DNA from: Scortum barcoo
Taxonomy: Eukaryota > Chordata > Actinopteri > Centrarchiformes > Terapontidae
DNA length: 64,000 nt
Assembly (NCBI GenBank): GCA_023238725.1
Contig: CM041553.1
Span: forward strand, 9,385,001-9,449,000
Direction of reading: 5' to 3'
Shown piece after piece: positions 39,601 to 52,200 of this stretch. Below the pieces are notes generated by a model. It was not told the DNA's origin. It ran no database searches and saw nothing but the letters and a program-made list of their open reading frames with translations. The number at the start of each line of letters is the position of its first letter. Position 1 is the first letter of the stretch. The translations under genes were made by a program, and so were the position numbers.

Positions 39601-42600
39601 AGCACATTTGGAACATAACTGGTGATGTTGTTGACAGGGGTCACACAGCTACAGTGTTTGTGTGTCATGTTATCAGACGTTTAAGTGACGTGGCCGAGCT
39701 GCGAGGGATTTTTCTGGTGTTTTGTGATTCCCGCCTGTCTTTGTGTTCACTTCACACTGCACGGAGGATTTTAAAGATGTTGTTGCGGTCCTCGCTGTAA
39801 CAGGCGTACAAAATCTCCTGCTTGACTCTCTCCGGTCAAGCAAAAGAAAACATTAATCCATCCTGCAAAGCCCAGCTTAATTTCTATAAATAAATCCCCC
39901 AACCATGTTTGTTGTACACCATGCACTGTATATTCCTCTGTGCTGTGGTTGCTTTAGATTCAGGGGATGTCTCTTTGTGGTTTTGGTAAATAGCATCTTT
40001 CTTCTGGGTGGAAAATGGTCAGGAAGTCTGTCCCTGCGTATTCTCAGTTTAGGTGGATGATCTAATGCCACAGATGTTTGGCGATAGAAAGGCCTCTCTG
40101 TCTGTTTTGTGCTGCATGAGCCATCAGTCGTCACTAGAGGCTCACACACTTCCCACACTGTTTTTCCTTGATTTTAGGTGAATGCCATCTCGTGCGCCGG
40201 CAGCGTGGACAACCTGATAGTGCTGGACCAAGAGAAGTACAAATCACGAGTGTTCGAGGTGACCCCAGCGGATATCAACTTGGCCGGCCAGTACAAGTGG
40301 AAGCTTGGCGAGCTGGAGTTTGAGTCTCTGATGAGGATGCTGGATAACCTGGTAAGTCCACAGACATCAGACTGCCAAGATTTGTACACTTGATGCAAAC
40401 ACACTAACGGGTAAAGAGCACACATGTGTTTATCACAATGAGTCAGGCTCATTAGGTGACTAGATGATCACTTATCACTTCAATTATCCTTTCATCCTTT
40501 CAAATTAGCTCAGAGGCAAATATTAAAATTACATGATATAAGGGCATGATATATTTACATATTGTGGCCTTGTGAGAGGTTGTTTTTCTATAAAACAAGT
40601 CCTTTACAGTGATACTGTGTGTCATTTTCATACCATTAAATTTTCCTTGTAACACATGTAGCTATATATGAACCTATATATGTCATAAATGTGTTACATT
40701 TGCTGTAAAACATTTGTTGTTAAACATCCTGTTTTAAAGAACATTTCTGTTTCATAATAACAGGCAAGTGTTATTTGTGAAGCATATTACAAAAGCAGTT
40801 CAAGAATTAAGGGTAAAAAGGAAAGAGAGGTATTGAGTGATGCTTACAAGTTGATATTTTCCATCACCAAAAAGAGCTGCTCCATCCATCCTTGTAAGAT
40901 GCTGCTCAGATTCAATAAGCATTTGTATCAGATAAGCTAGACATGAAATAAATACACATATGAAATCCAGAAACACAGTGAGGAGAATGAGGTGGGAGAA
41001 AATAGTTAACTAGTTTAATCTCTCATGTCATCCTTTAACACACGTATACAAATGCAAATAAATTAATTCATTCATTTGAATGTGTAAAAAGCGTCAGAGT
41101 GAGAAGCAGGGTGCCGCAGGAAAAGTACATGGCTGAAAAGGACAAAACATAAAAGCACGGAACTTTGCTGTCATGCCAAAGTGTGGAAAAATGTCTGAAA
41201 AACATCGGGCTCAACTGAGAGTTCAGTGACAGAAAAGGGGAGAGAGAATGAGCGTGTGAGAGAAAGAGAGGATGAAGAGGAGAGGGGGGATGAAGGGAGA
41301 GGGGCAAGAGAGAAAGAGTCAGGCAGGAAATGGCTCTCTGTCCTCTGTGCTGCCAGCAACCTTGTAGTCACAACACTGTTTCTCTTTCTTTTCCATTTGA
41401 CTAACTGTGAAACTGGCAGCTCAGCCAACATCACAGGAAAGAAAAGTCCCAGAATAAATGCTCGTTTCTGTTACGCATTTGGGTCAGGAGGTAATATCTT
41501 CTCATGTAAAAATGACTAACTGAATTAAATACGTTCTCTTTACGTCTGTATAATGATGTGAGCTGATATCTCAGACTGTGTCGTGATCCTCATGTGGTAA
41601 GAGAGGGTGGACGGAGGAGCAGAAGTCAAATGGGGACTACATAAACACGAATTAGCATCCTGTGAGGCCATGAGGTTTCGCTTCTTGGTCACTGCGAACC
41701 CAAACAAACCAGATCACCTCAGATCAAAGAAAACTTAACAAGCGTGTGATCTTGTTCCCCGCTGCAGGGCTACAGGACAGGTCACGCCTACAGGCACCCT
41801 ATCGTGCGAGAGAAGCCGAGGCACAAGAGCGACGTGGAGATCCCCGCCACGGTCACGGCCTTCATGTTCGAGGAGGACGGGGACAGCGGTGCCACGCGGC
41901 TGCCCTTCAAGTTCCTGCAGCAGCGGCAACAGAGGGAGAAGACGCGCTGGCTCAACTCGCCCAACAGCTACACCAAGGTCAGCGTGGAGGGCGGAGAGGA
42001 GCGCTACAACAGCCGGACAACCACGGTGAGCAGAATGTGTGTGTGTCCATGTGAGGAGGTTTAAAGTTTAATTTAACAATAATAAATGTACGACACAAAC
42101 ATCTTTCCTGAAGGTTTAACTAAAAGTGTGTTTATGTTTGTGTGTTTACATGTGAATATGGATTTGTTTGATAAACCTGATCATAAACATCACAACCTGT
42201 GAGTTTGTGTCAGCTGCTTTGTTTTAACCAGAAATGTTGCTTAGTGTTTAAAATTTGATACTAGATCGCCACCTACTGGCTGAACAGACACCCAAATGCA
42301 TTGTGGGTCCACCAGTCATTTAGTGCTGCACTTCCACACAGTTGTCAGTGAGTTGTCTCACAGGAGACACATTTAAAATGAATGATTAAAATCAAAGAAA
42401 CCAAAATGTTACTTTATGTCTCTAATAATAGTGGATCTTACAATTCCCATAATGCAGCACGGTCATTTTTAATGAGATGCTCCCTGACTGGTGGTTGTCC
42501 ATATCACCCTCATTTCTTGTTAGCGGAACATGGAAGATATGGATTCCTGTAATATCAATTCAAAGCTACATCTTTTTATAATAAATGCTTATTAAATGAC

Positions 42601-45600
42601 TACAATAAGATTTGTTGTTGTTTGATCGTATCTGGTTGTGATAACATTGTTTTGTCTTATTTTGAATGTGCTGTCTTTTCCTTTGTTTTCCTTTGTTTTT
42701 TTAAACTGCCGTGTCTCTACAGTGGATGAAAGCAGATGAGACAGGAACCCCAATCCGGATCGAGGACCCCAATCAATTTGTCCCTCTCAACACAAACCCC
42801 ACTGAGGTCCTGGAGAAGAGAAACAAAGTGAGTCTGACTGTTTCCTCTCCGTCAGCCTGAATGATTGTTGCATGTAAAGTTTTAGGCATCATCCGGAGCT
42901 GCTGTTCAGAGATACTGACATTTAGAGCAGAAGCTTAAAGTTGCTCTAAAGTCAAGATGATGAGCCTCTAAAAGTGTAAATAGTTAAGTGAGTGATCACC
43001 GACTGTAAGAAGAAAGCAAGTGAAATAGAAAACTGTAAAATCAGAACTGAACTCAGAAATTTTGTGGGTGGTGGCCTCTGTTAGAAAAAAGAACTTAAGT
43101 TTGTTCTGAGACAGAAGTTTTATCAGCAGTATTAACTCAAAGCTTACAGTCAGTGATTAACACGCCCGTACAAAGTTTAACATTTCAGTCATTTGAGTAG
43201 TTTTGAATAGTTTTAAGTTAGTCAGCGCTTCCTCATGATATCATTGTGTGTTATATTATGTCACAGATCAGAGAGCAGAACCGATTTGATGTGACGACAT
43301 CAGGACCGCGCTCTCAGCATCTCGCAGGCATCCCTGTTGATGAACCACGACGGGTGAGAGTTTCTTTTCTCTGATGTTCAGAGCTAATGTCTACAGCTGG
43401 CCAATTACACAAAGAAAAAATGAAAATACAAAGTTTTAATTTAGATCTCTTAATGTAGAAACTTTGTTTCCTGCTGACCGAGGATTACTGGTTTACAGTA
43501 AGCATAGTTTTCAGAGTTACCTCAGAATATTCTTCTGTTAATAGAAAGTAATGACATTAATGAATTTTATAAAACTCAGTCCTTCCAGAAAAATCCGGAG
43601 TTCTTTTGTGATTGTTGCGGGCAAAAATCCTTGATTATGCGGCACGTTTTCTTAAAAAAATGCGATGGAATATGCGGGATATTTATGCAATTTTATGCGA
43701 TGAAATTGCGGGAATTTGCAAAAATTGCGGGAACTTGCAAAAACTGCGGTTTGATGAATAAGAAAAAAAAGTGATTCCCCCAACACTCTGTTCTCACTAG
43801 AGGCTACTACCTTAATGTAAAGAGTCATTTCTAATGACTTCCTATGATCATCACAGAAAGTGCTGGAATAATTAAGTTCTCATCTTGTTTTATTTCAGAC
43901 CTTAATAAACACATGGCTCAAACTTACAAAACGTTGATGAGTCAAACAAGTTCCGTAGCTTTACAAAAATAATTATTTATTATTATTATTTTTGTTGGCA
44001 AATGAGACTGATTTCGCTGACGTCATCATGTTTTCTTCGCGGTTTGCAGCTTTCCGATGACGTCACTTTCATAACATTCCCAAGGCAACAGGAGGAAAAT
44101 GGCTGCTCTTGTGTGAACGTAAACGCAACATTTTTCAACTTTCTGCAAAGATATATGTGACTTTTTTGCAACGAATGAAATGAAATCATGAAATCATGCA
44201 AGCATATTTTGCGCAGAAATCGGCGATTTATGCAGTGGCGAAAGTGCGGTCGTCTTTGGATAAATGCAGCCCCCGCATAAATGTGTGGACTTTTGGCTGA
44301 TTATGTGTTGAATTATGCGATCGCATAGTCGCCTTTTTATGGAGGGACTGAATACTCAGCAGAAATAACAAACAGTTTCTGCTTTTCAGTCGTGTTTTTA
44401 CTTTCAGAGTCAGAGACTTTGGTTTCTCTTTGAAGTTTCATTATTTTGGCAAAATGCTCCAAAAAGGTCCAGGATGTGTCTGTCTATGGCAGTGCAGTGT
44501 TTTATTGCAGGATAGGCAGTCTGTTGAACCACTCGGCCTCTCTGCCGCGCTGTAGGAATAACAACAATACAGATTTCCCTAATTACTCGTTTATTAAATA
44601 ATGACTCAGAGGTTTCTTTGGTTATTCTGGCTGAGTAGACATCTGCTCAGGTTGCAGTTTGGCAGAGCTGTGCTGGAAGTTACCTGCGGCCACTGAGTGT
44701 CTGTGACCTCCAACACAGTCAGGAGAAGAGCTCTAATGAGCCAAACAAGTGAAAACACCCATGTTGGGACTTTTATCACCTGCTTTAATAGTTCACCAGG
44801 CAGCTCAGCCAGTTTAGTGTCAGCTTTCGACCACTAGGTGGAGACAAGTGAGCACATGTTACAAAAGTATTTTCATACTCTTACTTATTTATCAAGAGAG
44901 ATGATTAAGTAGACAATTCTAAACACGTAGGACAGACATAAGTAAAAGAATCACATTTCGATGCTGATGGTTTTGTGGTTGGTGTTTTCTCTTGAAGGAT
45001 GAGGTGCAGATAAAAGTTCTGGTAAATATCCCCAAAGTGTTTCATGACTGTCGCCGTTTGCAGTGACGTTTTCATTTGACTCCCTTGTTATTCGTGCATT
45101 CACTTTTTTGTCTGTTCAGAACCGAAGACTTTGCATGTGTTCATTAGTGTTGTGTTATAGACACCAATTACAAATGAGTTTTCACCTGTTTTATTTCTGC
45201 CTCAGGCAAAGCTGCACCTGTTGAGATGTTGTGTTGGAGCATGATGATTTTTAGGACATGTTTTTACACAGAAATCTGAGCAGATGTGATGTAAAAATGT
45301 GTGTTTGTGTGCATGTAACTTGTTTTGCGAGTATGATGGTGCCCCATGGGTGAAATGCATTCGTACACATCAAATTAGTTGTACACATGATGTAAGAGTG
45401 TTTATTTTGTTCAGTCTGTTAAAAAGATGTCACGGTTTGCAGACTAATTGCTTGAGAGTCTCTGTGTAGAGTTGGTGGTTAGATGAGTTCTGTGTGATGT
45501 GGTCGACACTTTTATCTTTTTATGAGCAGCCTTAGTTATGTTGTAATGAATGACTGTCCTTCTCAGGCACTGTGTATGTGTGTGCACGCCTTTGGGAGTC

Positions 45601-45643
45601 TGTATATGATTGTGTTTTCTTTTATTGTTTGTGTGTTGAAGTC

Positions 45644-45674
<31 letters not shown>

Positions 45675-45984
45675 ACATTTAAAGAAAAAGAGATCTGTTT
45701 TTTTGTATGTGCATGCTCTGATGCCTACATCAGTGTGTGTGAGTGCTATGTTATTTGCATTTCAGAGAGTGCGTGCATGTGCCTCCTGTCCGTGTCCGTG
45801 TGTGTGTGTGTGCTTGCTCCCATGCTCACCCCTCTCCCTCTCTCCTCCCCAGCCATACGTGCCCACAGAGGAGGAGCAGATGGCTCCCCTGCCTCCCAAC
45901 CCTTTCAGTGAGCTGTCAGAGAAGGACATGGAGGAGTACCGCAAGAACGTGGAGAGGAGGCAACTGGGCCTCAGTGGCAATACG

Positions 45985-46031
<47 letters not shown>

Positions 46032-46184
46032 TATACACTCCCTTAAACTATCACACAAACTCCATAAACCGGTGAATGTTCATGGGTGTGTGGATTTGAT
46101 CCCAGACTCATTCATGCTCAACTTGCAAACACCACAAGAGCCCAATCACACTGAGAGACATATGGACGGACACACTGCAGTGCA

Positions 46185-46250
<66 letters not shown>

Positions 46251-49200
46251 GACTTGTACTCAAAGCCAAAGACTCGTCCCTCTGTTTGAGCAGCAAACAA
46301 TTCTACCAATCTGTGAGGGTTAATTTAACAACAAATTATTGAGTTATTGAGCAGGTTTAAAACAATCAATCTCTCCACAATTTAAAAGCACACAGGAAAA
46401 GATTTATGGAATTAACTGTCATGTTATATTTGTTGACTTGCTAAGTTATTGTTAAAATAGTTATCCTGATATACAGTTTATTTATCACAGCCTGAAGTAT
46501 CCATACAAAAAACATTTGTTCAAATGAATAATATTGTCTGATTTATATTATCCAGATAATATTATCGGCCTCAAAAATTCAGTATGAGTTCAGCTCTAGT
46601 TTGTGTCCCTGATCACTCTCATAACATAAGAGTAAACTATACTGGGTTCAACCTGGAAGTGAAGTTCCAGTCTAGTAGATTCCTTTCTCTAGCTAGTCTC
46701 AAGGTACTCCCTTGTGTGCTCCGTGTCTAAAAGTCTGTCTAAAAGACTGTCAGCTGCAGAAAAGACAAGACCCAAACAGCCAGATGTGGGCATGTCCTGC
46801 TGAGGCCTGTTAAAGTTGTTAACGTCAGGTGATTTTCACCCATGCGATACTGTAGTCTTTATAGTTTTATAGTCCCACGGTCCCCCATGATACCTTTTTT
46901 TTATCAGACGTTGCATAGGGGAAAACAATGTATGTATTATTGAATATATTTTGATGAGAAGTATTTCTTATATCGGGTAAAATATACCCAACGTTAGAGA
47001 TGGTCACTAACTGATACGTTAGTGTTCTAGGGTTAACAAGCTCCATCTGACATTTTCAAGTGCTCAGAATCGGCTGAAACAGCTGGAGTGAATTTCAAAC
47101 TGAGCTCAGAACCAATACGTGATTTCTCAGGTTTGTGCAAATCAGTCACTCAGCCTCCTCAAATCTTGACCTCCAGATTGATGGCTGTATGTCTGAGCTT
47201 GTTCTGTGCTCTCTTAACAGTCTCGCTGTTAATAAACATCCATATAATCCAGGGCCTGTAGCGCTGTCGCCTTAGAAGCAATCCCAGTGGACTCTCCCAT
47301 ATCCTAACACACTGCCTGCAGTATCACATACAAACACACTCCTATACACCTTTTTAACATGAGGACTTGTCCCCACAGGCTCCACTGGTGCCTTCATCTA
47401 CGCTAACCTTGTGTCTGCACACGCACACACACTCACACACACATGCTCACAAACAGGATAGTTAATGCTAATCATATTAGCCCTCCGTCCCACTGCCTTT
47501 CAGAGAGGCCAGAGAAAATCAATAGTGAACAGATAGTAAAGGGGGGGTTGTCTCCTAGTCCCCATTCTGCTCAGGCCTCTGCCATACTGTACCAGATTAC
47601 TGTGTGTGTGTTTGTGTATGTGTGCATCACCATGCACGTGTTCATGCATTTTGGAGGATCATCCAAATGTTCTTATGTGCATATGAAACACAACGCAAGT
47701 GTGTGTGTTCGTCTGTGCACATCTATGAGGAGCTGGTATGACTAAGATGGCAGACCGAATAGACAGCAGGTCTTCACACCTGCCACATGAGCGGAGCCGG
47801 TTGCTATGACACTGTTGCCCCCACAGCCCCATGAATCCCTGATGGCCAATCTTAATGCAAGCTGGAGACCGTCTGTAATGACCTGATATATGCCACACAC
47901 ACACACACACACATATGGGTTTAGCCTTTGATCAGTAGTGCCCACACTGTATATTCATTTTATAAACAAGAGTGTGATTATTTTAAACATTAAATGCCTA
48001 AATTAATACAATTGAAGTATATACTGTCACCTGAACACTACCTAGTGTGTGAGTTTATGCATGTACCACCTGATGTGCACACAGAGAACATATGAGCACT
48101 CCCACTGCACAGACTAGGCTGTTACACAACCACGTCCTATGTGCCGCTCAGGAAGGAGTCGTGAACGACCGCTACGGAGCCTCAACCAACGTGAATGTGT
48201 AACCCTGAACGTGTTAATGAACGTGTTAAAAGTGATAAGGGAATGTCACTCATTCACACTAATCAGTGTTTAAAACTAATGAAGCTACTAATGCTGAGCC
48301 GAGCTGCAACATTTACTGTTAGGAAGTTGTTTCAAAAGCTGCTGCAGACACTTTTTGTCATGCAAGAGATACAAAATAAATCCAAGTGCTCAGTTCGTTC
48401 ATGATGCATTAAGAGCCAGGAGCCATAAGGTGCTCTTGATGAGCTGCAGAGAAATAAAGACATAAATGGAGTAAATAAAGTGGAGTAAAGATATCAAGGG
48501 CATTAAAAGTCTTTACTTTTAGGCATGATTATGGTTTAAAAAGCTGCCCAGTTCTGACCTCATGAGGTCTACATTAGATAAAGATGACATCAGGGTGATA
48601 TAGTTGACATCAAGTCTACAGTATCAGATACGAATGACTTTAAACTAAAATATAATAAAATAGAGATATTCATTTGGATAATATGTTTTGTCAACAGTGT
48701 CATAAAGGTACTAAAAGTTTATATATCTTGATAATGCCCAGCCCTACTTTTTAAATATAATTCAGCTGCTTTATTGATGTAAAAGTGCCTGATGATTTTA
48801 ATCCCTCATACACATGGAAATCAATCCTTAAATAACTTTATTTTTAGCAGGTTGCATGTCAGCATGTTGCACAAGTATACAGTCGCTGCTTTGGGGGGCA
48901 ACCTGCAGCCTTTAAGTTACTTTCAGTTCATCCGACCCATCACTGGGATGTTCAGGGACAGCAAACAGCCCAGTGTACGCTGAGCCACCAGGAACAGACA
49001 ACAGAGCCTGGCGATCAGCAGACAACGATTTTGTAAAATTTTGTGGTAAAGCAGCTGTGCATGGCCTGATTCTAACGCGTGTTACCACTAATCTCTCAAA
49101 CCCACCCCCTCAACCCCCACCCCATCCCCCTCCTCCTGACCCATCATCCCATATCCCTCCACCCACCTCTCATCCCACTCACCCCTGCTGTCGTCCCACT

Positions 49201-52200
49201 ACTTCAATCCTCTGCACCACCCTGCAATCCTCTCATCCCTCCCTCACCCCACCCCGCCCCCACCCTCCCTGCAGATGGAGAGCACGAGCTAACCTCCGAC
49301 GACGGCTCCACTCTCTCTCAGTCTCTGTCTCTCACCCAGTCCCCGCAAAGCACTCCAGCTAAAGAAGGTATCGCTCACTCAGAGAGAGAGAGAGAGAGTT
49401 TCAGAATGATCTCCACTGCCTTGCTGTGTGTGTCGTTCAGATCTGATGTGTCTGTGAATGTCTGTGTGTGCATGAGAGTGCAAATTAAATGTGCCAAGAG
49501 CTCAATATGCAGCGTCCTCAACTACTAATCTGTTCGTACTGCACTAATAATTTTTCATCAACAAACTCTAACAGTCTAAATCAGTGAAACTGCTTTCTGC
49601 TGTTGGTTTTTGAAAATCCATCCTTACCCACTAGAAAGGATAAAGTAAACCTTTAAAGCATTTACTTTCTAATTTTACATCACTGCTTACAGGTCTTATC
49701 TATGTTGTAGTTTTAAGGATACAGGCAGATTCATTTCCTACCTTCTATTGATTTGCATATATTTCAGTTCAACATGGGAAGTGAGTGAGAAGGATTTCTC
49801 TGTGATGGCTAATCCACCATGGGAGCAACTGTGTTACCTTGCTTGAACTCCTTTTTCAGGCACTCCTTGATGGTGCATTCAAGGACATCTAAGATTTCAA
49901 ACCCAAACCATTTGTAATGCAAGAAAAGACCAAATGGAAAGTATTCTTGTAAAATGTCCAGGTTTGCTTATCGCTTATTGGCTTCTTGGTTTGACTGATT
50001 TAAGAACAGTTTAGACATTTTGGATCAATACGTTTGTTTGCTTTCTCACAGAGAGTTAGACGGGAAGATCAACACCACTCTCATGTCCGCACCTTGAGTG
50101 TGGAGCCAGCAGGTGAATTGGCATAGCTTAGCATTAAGACAGGTAGCAAACATAAGAACTAAGAAACTTAAAATGTTACATCTCATTATTTGACGTGCAC
50201 TAAATAAATGTAAAAACTACTATTTGTGGTTTTACAGTGAATTACATGTTGTAACTTTTTCATAGTGAGCGCAGAAATTCTGTACTTATGCTAAGCTAAT
50301 ATCTATACTACAACTTAACGCTAAGACATGAGATGGTGTCACTCTTCTTCCCAGCAAGAAATTGAATAAATAATTTTCCCAAAATGTCAAACTGTGCCTT
50401 TTTCTAAAGAACATGGGTCAGTTTTTTTGCTTGCCAACTTGTCCTCATACACACCACGAACTAGAATTGTCAAAATGAGTTCATATCAACGTAAAATCTT
50501 TTGCCTCTCTCTTGCCTGTGGTGTAAAATGACACAGACCTGTCAGGTGTGTAACACGAGCGTGCCATGGTGTCACATCACATGATTTTTGGGTATTGAAT
50601 TGTCGCCTCTTGATGTTGTTTAGAGCTACAGTCTTGCATCTATTAACAGAAATCTGGCATCTGACATTTGAAGCCTGTTGGTGCGCCTCCAAGAGAGACT
50701 AAGAACACAGCGGCCTCTTTACGAGTTGTAAATAATGACTCTATGGGATTGACTTCCTGTCAGCTACCCTCCAGCACAAACACGCAAAACCACACAATGA
50801 GTAACAATTAGCCCTCAACAGCACATTGGCTCGAGGGACCCATATTTTGTGACACCACCGCAGTGAGGTCAGCCAGTTGTCGTGCTGAAACCAGGTCAGT
50901 GGTTGTGCGAGCCGCTTTTTAAATTTTGCCTTGTGTGGTATTTTGTGCTGCGATGAAAATAACCCAGAGAAGACGTCAACGTTTTTCATGTTGTAGAAAA
51001 GCAACACAATGCCGCTGCCCTGCATTCCCTGACCTGCATTTGCAACCCAGAGAAAAGGATGTGACACACCAGCAGGCCTGTTACGTGAAACAGTCATTAA
51101 GGGAATGGGTGTAGTCCACCGTTCAAAAGCCCCCCCTTTTTTTTTTTTTCAAGGTGAAAGGAGGACAGCCTCTCTGGGCTATCAGGTCACTCGAGTTTTA
51201 CTGCAGGGACATTATGAAATATGTGGAGCACCGGGACAGCGTGTCTCTTTATGGGAAGCGAAAGTTCAGCACACGGTTCAAATGGTTTTAGTGTGCTCAA
51301 TACAGCAAAGCCTCACATTCACCGCCTTAGTGGGGATGGTCACAATAACATGAATGCCTGTGAAATATAATGTAGTCAATACAGTGTTCCTGCTAAAATA
51401 GTTTTCTGGTGAACTTTATAACATTTCTTTATCGTTGAGACAGTAAAATGGAGGATTTGACACTTTATAGTAGCTTTTGAGGCTGTATATTGTTTTTATT
51501 TTGTGTCATTTTACATGCTGCTTCTGTCTCTTTCCTAAAAAATTATGTATTCTGTGAATTAACTACTGTATATATGTGTAAATATTACACATAATTATAA
51601 TAAATACGCCTTCTACACATGCTCTACCATGCAGGACGAAAATTTAACGGCGAGAGCTACGCAGCTGACATTGAGTTAATGATGACTTAAAGATTATGGG
51701 TTAAAGGATAAAAAGATAAATCATATATTTAATTACATTTTTCTTTTCATGTTTATTCCTGGAATACTACCAATCTAGTGTAAATTGTTTAACTTATGAT
51801 ATATGGAGAGAAGCCCAAATTATGATTTACATGTCCACACAGCCACAAGTTGTAAACATCATCTTTATGACAACATGGACCACACACACTGTCCTTATCC
51901 ACAGATAAACAATAGTTGCCGTATGAGGACGTTTGACAAAAGTAGAAACAGAACCATGTCTGCTCTCCGTTATAGATTATAGTCAGCCAATAACTGCTAA
52001 AATTAAAGCTGTTTCTTTTAAAAAACAAAACAAAAACAAAAAAAACAACTGTTTGCACTCATTATTTTTTGACGTACAGCGAGCGTTATCGGAAGTCAGT
52101 GTTTCTCAGCATGTTATTTGGAAAAAGGATTTATTCCCTCAGTCAGTTTTGTCCACATCAGAACAGTTTCAACTCGGCACTAACGTTAGTCAATACAAAG

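Larger units (their letters stand above)
43354..45852 (+). other. add3 intron (2.5 kb) carrying a DNA transposon
   Basis: GTGAGA to CCCCAG. It holds the element at 43577-44350, a CTCF-like motif at 44831 and a GT repeat at 45644-45674. Confidence 0.9.
45977..49274 (+). other. add3 intron (3.3 kb) before the possible cassette exon
   Basis: The start is uncertain (GC or weak GT donor), and the acceptor is CCCTGCAG. It begins with two CA microsatellites and ends in a C-rich tract of about 175 bases. A third CA repeat lies at 47893-47912. Confidence 0.85.

Noticed and set aside
43986..44201. 71-codon minus-strand frame inside the transposon at 43577-44350
   Set aside because: No transposase motifs. 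The element is too short to be autonomous.
45522..46075. Cys-Val and Thr-His rich frames around the add3 tail exon
   Set aside because: Shadows of GT/CA microsatellites, apart from the real exon at 45853.
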